NCBI GenBank assembly: GCA_022266195.1
Contig: WHVY01000001.1
Coordinates: 20,274,001-20,338,000, forward strand
DNA from: Tetranychus cinnabarinus
Lineage: Eukaryota; Arthropoda; Arachnida; Trombidiformes; Tetranychidae
DNA: 64,000 nt
Direction of reading: 5' to 3'
Shown here: positions 10,579-25,029 of the stretch, piece after piece
Layout: the number at the start of each line of letters is the position of its first letter
Numbering within the stretch: the first letter of the stretch is position 1
Position numbers and translations under genes: made by a program
Notes under the pieces: model-generated
What the model was told of the DNA's origin: nothing
Database searches by the model: none
What the model saw: the letters and a program-made list of their open reading frames with translations, nothing else

Positions 10579-13500
10579 CTGCAAGTTGGTAAAAGACAGG
10601 GAATGACAGAAAAAAGAGATTATTTAATAATATGAAAAGATTGATGTTCGCAATGAACATTCAGACGAATTTGCAGATTCACAAAGAAATTGCCTTTTTA
10701 ACATGTTAATAAGGACTCATCGATAAATCATTGCATATTGATTTAAAGAGGAAAACAAAATGAATGGAGAAACATGAAAAATCTTCAACTTTTAAGCTTC
10801 ACTGATCAAGTTTAATAGTCGACAACATTTCCATTGATTTTCATGATAAGTCTGAGTAAGGGAAATGAAATAAAAAACAAAGTTCTTAACCGCAAAAGAA
10901 GATGAAAAAATATTGAATGCAATAATTCATTTTCAATTGGAATCAAGTGAATGGAGAAAATCGAAAATCTTTATCAAATGATGAACTTTTATTCCTTAAT
11001 TAAATGATTAATCATGAATGGAAAGGAAAAGTTGATTAATCTGTTTAATTGTCAATAATTCATCATCAACAAACAATCAAATTTTCCGGTTCAAATGAGA
11101 TTCTCTTTTGAGAGATCGGCAAAAGTAAATGAATGTAAATAAATGGGAAAAAAGCGTTTATTCATCAGCCTTGAGCTGTTTACCTGATTCAATCACCAAT
11201 TAATTTGATAGTTGAAAGCTGAAAATTAATAGACAGAGTTGAGTGAAAACATGAACCAGGAGAGAGCATGGAAAAGGTAATAACTTTCAAGTTATGAGTT
11301 TTCACTGAACACTGCCAATGATTTGGATAATCATTTGCGAAGTAAACAGTAAATGAATCAATGATATGGAAAGATTGGGAACAAAAAGTCAATTTAGCAA
11401 CTTTTTTTGTTTTTATTTTCTTCTCATTAATATTGTCACAATTTGGTTTGCTTATTACACCGGAAATTAAAGGCAATGAATTGGCGATTCGTTGGAAAGT
11501 AAATCTGAGAAAAGCTTTTTTTTAAAACTTTGCTTTTCTTTTTCGTTGGCTTTCAATGATTACTTGAAGTGAACTTTGATCAATTTTAATTAAACTCCAA
11601 ATTATCGGTTCAATACGAATTCGTGCTTTTCCCATGCAAGAGTATTTACCGATGAAAATCTGGGTGAAAGTCTAGAGATTGTAATATCATGTTTAAATGT
11701 TGCACTTCACCAAATCATGAAACTTTCAATGTCAATCAAAGTAAAAGTAAAATGAGGAAAAAGGGAAAGAAGGAAAAAACCTGAATAAGCAATATCATCA
11801 TGAAAGTTATCAACTTTTTTCTGATTCTTTCATTTATTCCAATGAAAACATTTATTGATCCGAAAGAATTCATCTTAACCATTATTTCTGCATTAATATT
11901 TTCTTTTTTTCTCCTTTTCATATTCGATATTGTTCCCTTGATTATTCAATATTATTCATTATTAAAGGAAGAAAAAAAGAAGTTGAAAAGATTCTGTTAG
12001 AAATCAGCTCAAGTTATCATGGAAATAAGTGAAACGAGATTCATGAGTTAAATGATTTGGGCAGATTTTCGGTTAAAAAGGAGTAGAAAATTCCAATTCA
12101 GTAGAAGCGAAATTCAAAGAGACATTCGTCAGTTTTTTTAGTTCTACTAGAAATAACATGTTCCATCCACGGAAAACTCCCAGTCTCGATCTTATGCCGA
12201 TAAGTTTCTTAGCTTTTTTAGCACAAGAAGATTGTTTTCGTTGGCGAAGGTCTTGACGTTGACGTTGACCTTAAAACGAAATTTCAAGTTCTTCCATGAA
12301 ACACTGTTTTTCGAAGAATTTTATGTCGATCTGAGATTGATGGGAATTAATGGGTCAAGAGATTCGAATTTTCATGCTGTTTGTTTTGACGGTTCCATTA
12401 ACCTACGAAAATGGTTCGTTTTCAAATCGTTTTCATGAAAATTTTCTCTATTCTTTTAACCTTTATTCTTTATCCAATTTAACATGAATTTCGATAAAGG
12501 TAAATGTTGATCGAAACTGATTGAATTACATGATTATCTGTCAATAATATTATGTATCAATGAATGATAAACTCATGATAATTGTGAGAATATTTTTTTA
12601 CTTTGATCCAATTTTTCCCACCAATTTGTATGAATCTGTTTGCGAAGGAAAAGCAACAGAAAAAAGGAAAAGATATTAACTAACAAGATTTCATTGTAAC
12701 CCAAAAAAGTATAAAAGCTTTCAGCTTTTATTTTCATCTCAATATTTCATTGAACTTTCTTCTTTCCTTTTGTTTCACTCCAAACTGTTTCATCTTTTTT
12801 TGTGAGACAACATTTCTTTATGAACGCTTCCATCTTCATCTTAAGTCCAGTAAGTGATAAATTAGATGAATTGGTCAAGATTTGGTCAAGGGAATAAAGT
12901 GAAGAGAATCTTGTCAACGATAAATAGTCATCACTTTTTTTCCTCTTTCCTTACTTTTCGCTTTTGTTTATTTCACATTTTTTTATGTTCTCTTGTTGTT
13001 GTTGACTTTACGCTTTTTCATAGCCATTTAACTCCAAGTTCATCCGATGGTCAACAATAAATAATCCAGAAAAGTAAAGAAGGAAAAGAAGGAGAAAAAG
13101 TATCTTCAAGAGTTGAGGGTGAAATTTGATTATGAATACAAGTTGAACTGTTCAATTTAGTCGCAAGATTATCTGTTGCTAAATTAGATATCGAAATGGT
13201 TGTATCAACACAACATTGATTGCGTTTCGTTTGGTTATTAATATTGTCTTTTAGTGGTGGAATGGGAAGAATCGTGATGATTAAGAGAGTGATGGTGATG
13301 ACATGAATGTATCTTTATTATAGTCGCACTAACTTGGTTAGTGTCTAAGTTGTTGATGGTGGAGAGAAGGCAGCTTTTGGGAATAAACAAGGGATGAACA
13401 AAGAAAGGTGATGAGGAGGAAACATTATGAGACAAGAATTGAAGATGAGAAAGGCAAGGTTGGAATAAAATGTAACTTGGGATCAAGTTGGGTTAATGAT

Positions 13501-16349
13501 AATCAGTGTAACATTATTATTGATAATAATATTTTTACTCTTTTCGCCCTTAATCTCTTTCCAGTCAGTTAATGTTTATATTTCTTGTTATTACATTTTC
13601 GTTCAACCAAACATTTCTTGTTATTTTTATTTTCGTTGAAAAGGCAACAAAAAAGAGCAGAGGAAACTCTTGGATTATCAAATATTGGATAAACAAAATA
13701 ATGTAAATAAAAGAATTTTATCAAAAGAAATTCACCAGAAAATCTTATGAAACATCTAATAAGAATGAAAAGATAGAATTCCGATTTTTCGGCGATTATC
13801 TGGAATAACGAAATTCGCTGATTTTTTATCGACCCAAAAAAGAATAAGTTTCTTTTCTTTTCAAGAAAATTTGTTTTGTAATGAAATTCCTAAAGAAATT
13901 CGATGAATATCAGAAGCTTTGCATATGAAACTCGAAGGTTCAGCAACTTTTGTATCGATGTATTATACGATCGAAAATCCAAAAAATGGAAACGTAATTT
14001 GGTTTTTGGTTTCCTGATTCTTTATGATTTCAATGTCAACATAGATTCATGAATTCTAGTTATTTCTAGTTCAGCTGCTTGATGTTGGAAAAAATCCTTT
14101 CACCGATCACTCAATATCCAAAAACTATTTCACTTCAAAAGGCGACGAGAAATAATTTCAAGTTTAATCACAAAATGAACAAAAGAATGACATCGTTTGG
14201 ATAAAAATATTATATTAATAACTGGTCAGTTTGGTCGAATAGAAGCAAGAAATTTTGAGAAACGTTCGAGTCTAACAACTTTTGCTTTCTTTCATGACTC
14301 GAATTAGCGTGGAAAAACGAATCTGAAAATTTCCACACAACTTTATCAACAGCTAACGAGACTCTTGTTAATCATGTTTAACCACATCTGGCAAGTTGCA
14401 CAATAAAGTGAAACACAATCCTGTAAGATGATATTGAATCGTGCCATGAAACATTTCATATTTCCTCTTGATTCAATTTGGAAAATTGTAATTTCAATTT
14501 CGCCCTAAGAATCAATTCAAGTCATGACTTTCAATCCAAAAAGATACACAATTTACGAAGCGTTCACGTTCACTTGCACTCACTTTCAAATGTAGATTCA
14601 TTTACAAACAAACAAAAGTTTATTTTAAAATGTACTTTGCAAGAAAAGAAACAAATTTTCACCTCCAAATGACCAACAAACTCCAAGACTAAACATGCTT
14701 AGAGATGAATACACACTTTGAATGAGATATTAAATTGTGAACCATTGATGATCCAAAACGAGTGTAAACATATTGTGATTATATCGATCCATTTCAATGA
14801 AGCAAACTTGTCCATTACAACAGAACCAATCATCATTATCAGCATTTTCAATCCCATTCCTTCCCTTTAATATACCTTTTCATCTTGTCTCTTACCTTTT
14901 CATCACAAACCAAATAATAAATGAAAGGAGAAGAAAACATCACTTTTTACCTTTTCTTTTGCCTCACCATTCCTTCCCTGTTACTCAAGCAAATTCAATT
15001 GACAGTGAAGGACTGAGGCAAGAAGAAGCTTGCATGTAAACAACAATGTCAACAACTGAATAGGCGAATGCAATTGTAACCACAATAAGTTGAGCTTATT
15101 GATGACACACCAGAAAAAAAATGTTTATCAAGATAATGTTGACCAGACGTAACAAAGTAAAGATTGATTGCAATTTGGCGTATTTTCATTACAAACGAAA
15201 CATGTTCGTTGGTAATGAGAAATGAGAAGAAAGATTATGGAAAAAGATGAACAAAAGTAACATTCTGTTTCCTCTTCTCTCATGGAACAATTTTCTCTTC
15301 TTCTTTTCTCTCCTTTATCTGAATCCATTCTGAATAGCTTATTGAGCCGAGAATAATGAATAGCCAAATGAAGTACAATTGAATAGCAAACTGTGAATAT
15401 TTACCATTCAATGAGAGCAAGAAATGAATGTAAAAGTCAATTTTGAATCAACACGGAAATGGATGATAAATTGATTGAAGATGAGCAAAAGATCATCAAA
15501 GGTTCACAAAGGATTTAGCGGTTGGATAACAAGTTTAGATTAGCGAATGAAACAGTTCAATGAATGTAGTTCATAGAAAAGATGGATTCACCAAAAAATC
15601 GAATAAGGTTAATGAGATTGACTACAAGTTATAAAAAGTCAACTTGAAACTTTTCTTTGTTGCAAATTTTCTCTAGTTTAATTTTCCATGAAAAATTGTT
15701 TTCTATATTGAAAGATAGAAAAGATTAAAATTCAATTGAAACCTGAATGCATCAGATGGTGCCTGGAATCTGTTGCTAAATTACAGAATAAACATTTTCA
15801 CCTTTCATTTTCAAAATGAAATGTTATTTAATTAATTTTGCAAACAAATGAAAATGTTGAGAAAAGTTGCTCAAGGCAAACTTTTCTTTTATCTAAGATT
15901 AAGTTTCATGATACATTCTGAATCAAAGTTTACATCATTATCGCATTCAACTCGAGTATTTGCCTAAATTGATGTTGAACTTTTTTTCGAAGAGAAAAGT
16001 TTTTTGTTTAAAAAATGAAAAGTTTGAAATGAGAAGAAACAAAATGTAATTAATTCTTACAAATGTTAGCTTTGATTCAGGTTTGTGTGAAAGTATGCTG
16101 AATGTTAATCAACTAAACTCATTACAATTGAAATCGAAACTCGAAGTCGAAAAAAATCTTTTCATTTTAAGCACAATGATGAACAAATTCAAGGAAATGA
16201 AGGTGAATTTGGATTTTGAGTTTTTGGGCAAAATTTTAAAGAAACATGTTCTGAATGAAATTGTTCATAAAATAATAGCAGTCCAAGTTTTTTGGTCTGA
16301 CAAGAACTCTTTGCTTGGACACAGCGAGAACACAGGACTCATTGTTCTA
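10579..16349 (-). other. Intron 1 of the receptor cyclase, exon-2-proximal part
   Basis: AT-rich intron DNA without a convincing exon on either strand. Open frames here are short and low in complexity. A nonamer ACTCCCAGT lies at 12,176-12,184, next to a slightly GC-richer stretch (12,170-12,430) that I cannot identify. A small perfect hairpin (CACTAAC..GTTAGTG) lies near 13,328. An open frame at 16,083-16,394 (103 codons, plus strand) runs into the left end of the mariner remnant and looks like chance. Confidence 0.7.
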
Positions 16350-16926
16350 ACCTGTTCGGAAAAAAGATTGGACGACAACTTTGCGAGGCTGTAAATGAGC
16401 TAATATGAAGACAAAATTTAAAATTTTTAGATTCATCTGTCAAACATTCGCGTTTACAATTCATGACATTTTACCGTTTTACTCAGAATAGGTCTCTTTT
16501 GGGACAAAATTTTTCATTTAATGGCAGAAATATGGTTTATCAAATAGTTTAAACCTATTTTTGGCCTTTCCGATTCGCCCATTATGATCATTAACCTGTG
16601 AATGACCATATTCACTTATTGCTACTTTAAACATCATTTTCTTTCCAAATTTCGGTTTTTCACGAAACCTGACCGCATCAGGTACATTTTTCAATGCGCT
16701 CAGTGATGCAAAGAAATATAAAAAGAAAAAACATTTTCTTGATCTGCGCTGTTTCATGTTCGATAACTAACTGAATCTTCTGTCAAGAAATTTCAAATTT
16801 TCACCAGGCATTTTTCATACTCTTATTTTCAAATCTACAAAAAACTGTTGAAATATTCTCAATATTTTAACGGCGTCTTCGATTTGCCACATCAAAGTTA
16901 ACGTCCAATCTTTTCTCCGAGCAGGT
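16350..16926 (-). mobile_element. Deleted Tc1/mariner-family element with TA target duplication
   Basis: The left end, ACCTGTTCGGAAAAAAGATT, and the reverse complement of the right end, ACCTGCTCGGAGAAAAGATT, match over about 34 bp (roughly 30 identical). Both ends are flanked by TA (16,348-16,349 and 16,927-16,928), the target duplication of Tc1/mariner transposons. At 577 bp the element is far shorter than a complete copy (about 1.3 kb or more). The minus strand inside still encodes a recognisable piece of transposase (separate entry). It lies within intron 1 of the receptor cyclase, in the same orientation. Confidence 0.78.
16518..16757 (-). pseudogene. Mariner-type transposase remnant (catalytic-domain piece)
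   Basis: An open frame of 79 codons. Its middle, NVPDAVRFREKPKFGKKMMF followed by KVAISEYGHS, resembles the segment between the first and second catalytic Asp of Tc1/mariner transposases (pattern VPD.V.F..K.KF..K.M.W.AIS..G.S). The usual Trp of M.W is replaced by Lys, and the catalytic Asp residues and the N-terminal DNA-binding region cannot be found. Upstream, the same strand between 16,757 and 16,885 has stop codons. It lies between matched inverted repeats, so a dead, internally deleted transposon is the simplest reading. Confidence 0.6.
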
Positions 16927-16928
16927 TA

Positions 16929-19900
16929 GCCGATTCTTGATCTTGGCTTTTCCTTTTAATCCTTTAATGGGTTACTTGCTTGAGATCGCAACTTGCGATT
17001 CTAATAGAAATTATCATTTGGAAAAGAAAATTTTGATTGTTGCATTTGTTGATTTGCAACGAATTTCAGTGAATTGAATTGGAAAATTGTTCATTAATTA
17101 TCTGGATTCTCTAAGAATGGGAATAAATGGATTAACTGTGACTCAATTTAATGTTGAATTATTGATATTAGCTTTTCTTTCAGATAAATGGAAAAAGATT
17201 AACTCTAGTATTTATCATGGTTCATGGTAAAGGAATTAAAGCGTTATTTATTATCTGTTTGTTTACTGGATTTTACATTATAATAGAATCATCAGGAACA
17301 AGTTGCTTCGTTCGTTTACCATTTTGATTAATCATTTTTCATGATTAAAAGTGTTTGATAATTGCTTATGGTTTAGTCCAATAAGTTGAGATGGTAAATC
17401 AGGAAAGAAGAAGAAGAAAAGTCAAGATTAATGAATCTTTTACAGAAGATTAAACAGAAAGTTTATATTAATATCTTTTTCTTGTTGAAACTCATCAACT
17501 AAAGACACGAATGTTATTAATATAAAGTCAAGAGTACAATAAAAAATGCAGAAACTCAAAGTTAACCTTTCGATGAATGGAATGATTTGAAAGAAAGAAA
17601 AAAAAGTAAAGAAAATTTTTCCATGAAATTGATGAGTAAATTGAAATTTGTCTACAATCAAAGTCGATTGATCTTCATTAGCGAAAGCATAATTCATCAA
17701 ACAACAAATTGCTGTCAATATTGAAATTTTTTACTCAAAAAGAGAGGAAAAAGAGATTCTCTAGTTATGTCTAGAATGGAGTTTATCCTGGAGTTGGGTG
17801 TGGATTTTTTGTCTCTTCTTTCATGGTTGCTCTAATCTATCAGGAAAATAACAAAAAATTCTTGTTGCTATCATGTTGGCATCATTAAGAAGAAAATGGT
17901 AAAAAAGATTCTTTAATCTGAGAACTAAATCTGAACAAGACTGGGAGGTAACTGGTTAGAGTAACTTTCAAGTTCACTCGATGACACAAAATGGCCAATG
18001 AATTATTGTCATTATTGACCATTTTAAATCTCAATCCCATTCAGTTCATTAGAAAAGAATCGATAAATTTCATCGAAAATTGAATAATTATATTCAAAAG
18101 AAATTGAGTTTCTTTGAAACATTGTAATCATCATTTTCGATTGATAACTTCGATAATTTATTTACAAATTTTTACGAAAAAAACTCGAATTCTCATTGAT
18201 TATCAACTATTGATTCTTACAGAAAATTCAGGAAAAGTAAAGAACTTTTTAGGAACTGATTTTTTACTTGAGTTATGAACGTAATTGGACATCTATTTGG
18301 ACACCAATTAAGGTCGAGTAATGTTTCATAATTGTTTGTCTTATTGTCTGGGAATTTCAAGATTGAATCATTTTATTGGTCAACTGTTCATTAAACAATA
18401 TTTATTGTTATATTTCAAGAAATATCTTGTTTCGCTTTTGATATTATTTTATTTTCATTAGGAGTGAAAATAGCCGAAAGCTAAGGTTAAGGTTTATTTT
18501 TGTTTGGCTTTTCGGATCATTTGCTTCTTCTTTTACCGTACTTGATGTGAAACAAGGAAAGTTCATTGAATCAATCGATTGTGAAAGTGAGAAAGAAATG
18601 AAACAAAAAAGTGTCGAAAAATCAAATCTGGAGAAAAGAGAAAAAATAAAAGTGGAAAAATTTGAAGCAACAAGGAATTTTCACTCCCTGTCAACCTTTA
18701 TTCACTTCTTTTATCAAATTATAACTATCATTTTGAGTCAAGGTAAGCAATGTGAATATGAACAAGAGAAGAAACAGAATGAAGCAAATTTCATGATTAA
18801 TTATTTCGTTTTGTTGACACAAGTTCAAGAGTGAGAATGAAAAGGAATCCAGAAATTAAATTGCACCATGATTACAATGAAAAGATATGCTAAAAACATT
18901 TAAAATTTAATTGATGGAAATTGTACTTTTAGATTAAACAACTTTTAATTTCCTCACAAAATTGACTAAACTTTTTCTTTCACCAAATGTTCACAGTTTC
19001 ATAGTTGATTCATATTCCCATGAAGTTTCATCCAAAGATTCTTGTCCCGCATTCAACTATCAAATCATTAGGTTTACTTGTTGAGTTTATGTTAAAAGAT
19101 TAAAGTGAAAGCGAACAAAATTTTTTCATTTTTAGAGCTCAAATTCTGCTTCCATCAGATGGCTTCTTCAGGTCATATCTGGACAAAGTTCATTGTTCTA
19201 AACTGCAAAGATGATTGAGAAATCAAAGATTATTTATCAGTTCTCATCGCCTCAGGAAATTTCACTTCCAAAGAAAATACTTGAAAGAAAAAGTCATAAA
19301 ATTCGAGTTTCCTTATTGCATTCAGAATAAGACTTGAGTTTAAATCTTGAGTTACATGAAATGCTAAGCCTTTAGTTTGGTCAGTTTTATGAATAAAAAA
19401 CAAGAATTGATTGAATGCATTTAAACTGATTTCTTGAAAAACATTGAAACTAAGGTTTAAAGAAACTTTGAATGAATATTTTGAGAAATTTTTTGTTGTT
19501 CATGAAACCCTTTTGTATAAAAACATGATCATTTTATGGGAAAATGATGAGTTCAAGAAACTCTGTAAACAGATTGGCAAATGGTTTCATCACATGGAAG
19601 ACTGTGATGGAAAATTAGACGAGAATTGAATGTGACAAAATGATGAATTCTGATGAAATTATTTCTCCTGATGGCAAAACAATTTGGAAAAACTTTTTTC
19701 TCTTTCATCTAAATAGGAAAAATGTTTCATCTAAAAGGCTGAATTTACGTTAAAACGAAACTTGAATATCAAAGTAAAGTTTACATTTTTCATGATCGAC
19801 TTGATGATGAATCCTTGATAATGATTATCAATTGGAATGAACTTTTTTCCATCTCGGTAAACATAGGAAAATATAAGCATGAGAGAAATGCATGTTGAAA

Positions 19901-22900
19901 CGATTTGATTGAAAATTGGTTCTTTTCTAGTTCAGATAATTTCAAATATTTAATTCAAAGATTCATTAAAATTATTCATATATTCAAGAATATTAATATT
20001 TGCTTTTCTTTAAGATTATTCAACCTTTTCTGTAGAAATAATTTTCGAAGAAAAAAGGGAAAAAAACCTTTTCTATTAACATTTGAATATGAAACTTCAA
20101 TTATGAATTTATCCAAAGATCACATTTTCATCAATTGTCATGAGCCAGACGATAATTTCAATTTCAAAGTGTTTATTGAATCATTGGAAATGAGGAAACA
20201 TTTGAAACAAGATGAATCCAATTGACACTTAAATTGAACCGGAAAATGGAAATGAGAAATTGATTTCAAGGAAAAAAACTCTTTTCTTCTTTTCATTATT
20301 GCTTATTTTTGTCAAGAGATTGAAGGCAAAATTGAAACAATCTGTACGTGCTTGGATGGATCAATGAAATGACCAGAATTATTGTTGAAGTGATATTCAT
20401 TGAAAAACAATTTTCTTGTCAAAAAGGAAAACAAAAAGGCGAGAAAAAAGATGAAAGTCAAAATTTCGAGTTTCAGGTTTTTCTTGTTTCGACATAGAAA
20501 CCCATTTTTGGCAAATCTTGTTTTCTCAATTTTCTTGTTATTGCTATCATAATGATGCTATTTTAAAGTAAATATTGATAACTCTCAATCGATATTGTCT
20601 TTAAATAATAACTCGATTTTTATGTGAATATTATTGAAATGATTTCAAACGGAATCCTTTTAACTTTTGAACTTTTTAACTTTAACCAAGGAATGGAAAA
20701 GATTCCCATTGAGTATTGTTAACAAATCTTTTTTTCTGTTATTCTTGTGCGTTTAAAATTCATTTGCTGAAGATTATAAAAACGATGATTAATATGGTTT
20801 AAGAGGAGTCATCGGATTGAGCAGCGAAATCATGAAAGGTGAAAATTTTCCCATTTATTTCATAATAACTGTGAAATTGAAAATGAAGCTTAAACGGTTA
20901 GTTACTTTGAAAATTGTTTTTTTAATTGTGGAAGCTCGGATGTTTATGAATGCATTAAAGTTTCGATTGCAATTGAATCCTCAAAAGTAAAAACACAATT
21001 AAATGTTGTATTTGTAAAATTGTGAAAAAGTATTAACTAAGAACTGAATCGACTTTCAACATTTCTCATAAACTAGACTAACTCATAAACAAGTAGAGCT
21101 ATAAATGTCAAAATTATCCTTCCCTGCAAATAAGGTAAAATCAGTTCAATTCACTTTCAAAAAAAACTTCCCAGTTTAACACGGACTTCTATAAGGACTT
21201 TTCAATTTCGTCTGGTGATAACTAATGAACGATTAATTTCCACAATAAAAGCCGTAAGAAGTAAAAATTACGCATCGAAAACTACATCTCACCAAAGTTT
21301 GAACACGATTTGTGGAGTAGCCGATGTATTGTCTTGCCAAAACGAAAACAGAATTTCAATTCTTCTAAAATTCTCATTATGAAAACTTGGATAATTAATG
21401 ATGCTCTTGATTAAGTTATCAAGTACTAAATGTGAGAATGCTAATTTTTGATCGTTAGGAGTTTACATTAGATTGATCAGTGATAATTAATACAAAGAAA
21501 AGCGATCAAAAGTTTTACCATGCAATGCATGTTCTGGTGAAATCCATCGCCACTTTTCAACATATTTGCAAGTTTAGATGAAGATTTAGGTGACTTATGT
21601 TCAAGTGCATAAATCATTAGAAAGTTAACTTTTCAGAAGTCGATAAACTAAATTCACATCTCAATTGTTCTCGAGTTTCAAGTGAATCTAAACCCAACAC
21701 TGACCTTGAAACATTAATCAAACAGTTGCTTAACATTTTCATGAAGAAACGGTAACGACAAATTAATCAAATGCTAATGGTAAAGTAAATTGTATATGAT
21801 GATTAATTGTAAACTTGATTAACAAGGAAACTTGGGCAAACAAGGCAAAAATTAAAAGATTAACTGTTTGACTCTTTTGGACCATTGTTTTTGTCTTCTC
21901 ATGATTATCAAATTAATTACTTGAATCATTAGGTGAGTTAAAAATTTAAATTGCTTGGTAATGATTGCTGTTAAAAGTTGACACAAAAGAAAAGCTCATT
22001 AAATTGAAACATGAAGATGAATGTTTTTCCATGAATGACTGGAAGCAAAGGAATGAACAAAAAAGGAAGAAGCAAAGCTGCAATTTTTTTCCATATAAAC
22101 CAATGAAAGAATTTTTCAGAACAAAAATTACAAATTGATTATATTGGGTCAACCACGAAGTGGATCAATAATGAATTTTGATAGCAACTGAAAGATGATT
22201 GAATTAGATTTTCGTTTCAACTTGAATTCGATAATGAATTACTAATAATGGAAACAAGAGATGAAACATTTTCTCAGATAATCATGAAAGGGAACAAAAT
22301 GAATGCCATTAAAAATGTTATTGAAAACATTTTCATACAACATTTGCTGTTAAACGTTATCAATTGTCAAATGAGAAGGAAAAACAATCTCGTTAACATG
22401 ATGATTATTTACCATTTAATGGGTTAAAAGTGGAACCACGAAAACGGGTGAAACATGATATTGACGGAAGAGAAGAAAATCATTTTCGATTTTCCGAGTT
22501 TACCATTATAATTACAATATTATTATTGATTTAATGGTCAATAATCTGTTGCAAGTTGTTAAACAAATACAAGATAGTCTTGACCGTCTAAAGGGAATTG
22601 CAACCTTCTTTTCTCTCATCAAACAATCCAGATTTACAGGCTTTCTGGATAAGCAAAAGGAATGGAAAATATAGATTTATTCAGAGAAGAAAAAAGTTTG
22701 AACAAAATCATGATTTGAATATTTTTACATTAAAATGTTTGATTAATGATTTTGTTATATTGAGCCTGGTTAAACGGCTGAATGAAAGGAAAAGCTGATA
22801 AGTTAAGGTTAAGGTGCAAAATTAATGGATTCAAGTCTCGTGACTTTTCCCTATTAACGATAGCAACTAATTTCAACTGAATGAAATGTTACTGGGAGTG

Positions 22901-24460
22901 AAAAATTAAGAGTCAGAAAGAATCATTATAAATGCAAAATGATAATGATGATAATAGCAGATAACAATAAAGGTAACAATGAATTTGACCATTTACAGGT
23001 AACATTGTAACAATTTTTGCCAAGTGTTGAATCGACTTGATTATTAACCAAAAAAAGTCCAAATCATTTCAACACATGGAAGGCATTAATAGAGAGAAAA
23101 TGATAAATATATTTTTACACTTCCCAGTGCTGGGAGTGAAAATTTTTAGTTTCAATTCTTTTCCCTTTTTTCTGTCTGTACAAAATGTTCTGATAGAGAG
23201 GTTACGAGAGAGGAGAAAAAAAAGACTTTTCGAAACATACAAGTTCTATTTTGAGACGACTGGTTTGTAATCATCTTTGATAGGTGTCCAAGTTGATTAT
23301 AGCATTGACTTTGAACAGTCTAAAGGTAAGAGCTTTGAATAATGTAAATTACATTTTTGGGTTCAATGATTGTAAAGCATTTCAAGTGGCAAATGTAAAT
23401 GAAGAAAAAAAGGTTCATCTTCTGACCATGATATTATAATATCAAAGTAACTCGGAATTGATAGGAAAACAAGGGACGGCAAAGCTGGGAGTGGATATTA
23501 TAATATTTACAAGCATTATGTTAACACTGGGGTTGGTCGAGTTGGCCTCTACACTGGAATCAGAATTGGTTCAAGGGAGGAAAAATTTGCTTTCTTTTCG
23601 TTGTATCTTGTTGATCGCTTCTTCCACAATGAATACAGGGATTGATCAACTGGGAATGATAAGCAAAAGTGAAACTTGGTTTTCATGAGGTAATCGCATC
23701 TTTCATGCCTTTCTGGTTACTAACAATATATTTCATAATAAACAATCCATCAGTCTTGCCTCACAAGATTTTACTCTTGTTTCTGTTGCTTTTTTGTCCA
23801 CGCTGTTTCATCTTTTCTCATCATGATGGCTTTTCCTCTTTTTTTCTGTGAGTCTTTCTTTTCTTGTCTTTCTTTTTTTTGTCTTTTCTTTTTTCCATTG
23901 CTTTTCTTTATTAATGGTTCAAAGGAATAAAAAGTTTTATAGAGAAAAGTTTCATCTTAGTTTACCAGTAAACGAATTGCATAAAATTCAAAATGATTCT
24001 GTCAGTTTTCATGGCAAAATTCAATCTTCATTTTCAATTACCTCAACATTTTCCCTCTAAACTCGACTCCAGTCACTTTGTTTGAAACTTCATCAACAGC
24101 AAGAGACGAAATTTTCATCATTCATCTCTCATCACTTTGCCTTTCATGACAACTTTTTGTTCCCTCACTTTGTACTACTTGTTTCATGGTACCTCATGTT
24201 AGACAGTGTCTTAGTCATGATAATGATTGATGATTTTGCCGCAAAAAACGATGCAACAATGACGTTTATAAACTTTATTCAAGGTTAGCTTCCAAATTAT
24301 AAACTTGTGTTTAAAGTTGAGTAAATAAAAAGATATTTAGTTTTGGTGAAATATCAGATTCATCATAACCAATAGTTGTTCAAGTTTGTCATATCAATTG
24401 TAATAAAACCAGATTTTTCACTTTATTTCCTCTTTTTTTCTCATCAGAGATCTCATCATC
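16929..24460 (-). other. Intron 1 of the receptor cyclase, middle part
   Basis: About 7.5 kb of AT-rich DNA with no exon I can support. Open frames (for example 18,547-18,834 and 19,905-20,225, plus strand) are Lys/Phe/Asn-rich and match no family. It contains an ACTGGGAGT site at 22,891-22,899 and the related GCTGGGAGT at 23,129-23,137 and 23,484-23,492. Confidence 0.7.
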
Positions 24461-24467
24461 ATCTTTT

Positions 24468-24677
24468 GTGTTTTCGTTGATTTCCAGAGAAACTCAACGA
24501 AACACAAAAAAAACTCCACGAATCTTCAGCAAACTGCGAATGAACAAGATTGACGCAACTTTGCTAGTCAACTCAGCAACTGGTCATGATAGGGTGCTGC
24601 ATTTTTCTGTGGATTTTTTCTTGAATAGCTCTATTGATCAACGCCCGAGAAATCTATTTTCAAGACTCGTGATATAG
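24468..24677 (+). other. Unrecognised open frame at the edge of the decayed island
   Basis: A 69-codon open frame whose first codon is TTG, with an ordinary ATG further in at 24,540. The composition is more balanced and CG-containing than in the surrounding intron, which hints at former coding DNA. I recognise no domain. A pyrimidine-AG (tttccag) near 24,480-24,487 could be chance. It may be the edge of the same degraded element as the pieces at 24,880-26,150. Confidence 0.25.
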
Positions 24678-24879
24678 TAATTAGCACGTCCTACTTCGAT
24701 CGAGACTTTCTTGATAATGACTACTGTAGGTTGGGCTCGATCCCAATCAGTTCAAAATATTCTTTATGATTACGGCTATGAGTTAACTCACAGACTTTTT
24801 ATATTATCAGTAGTTCACCTTTTTTACGAGGGCCCTTTCGCCATTAAGCTTTAGCTCCTAAATAAATCAACCTATTCAC

Positions 24880-25029
24880 ATGAAAAATATTACGTATTCA
24901 AAAGGTTTGAAATCAAATGCGCTTCTTTGTTGCAAAAGACTGCAAACTGAAGATAATTATGCGGATTTGGTTGAGAGCTTGATTGTCGATGATCAGGAGT
25001 TAGTCAAAATTGTACAGCAACAGGATTAA
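24880..25029 (+). pseudogene. Decayed coding remnant, unknown family
   Basis: An ATG-started frame of 49 codons (LVESLIVDDQELVKIVQQQ near the end) that stops. After a shift of frame a similar Gln/Lys-rich sequence continues to about 25,120 (KNDLQKAIIQQQ, then YIDKQSKKLAESLI after another stop). The continuing protein-like composition across stops suggests a broken gene, possibly from a mobile element. I recognise no domain. Confidence 0.35.

Noticed and set aside
16083..16394. A 103-codon plus-strand frame beside the mariner element
   Set aside because: It reads into the transposon's inverted end, lies on the opposite strand from the transposase piece and shows no family motif.
18480..18500. 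AAGGTTAAGGTTT-like runs, also near 22,803, considered as telomere-type repeats
   Set aside because: They occur only as one or two units and do not match a telomere repeat such as TTAGG in tandem.
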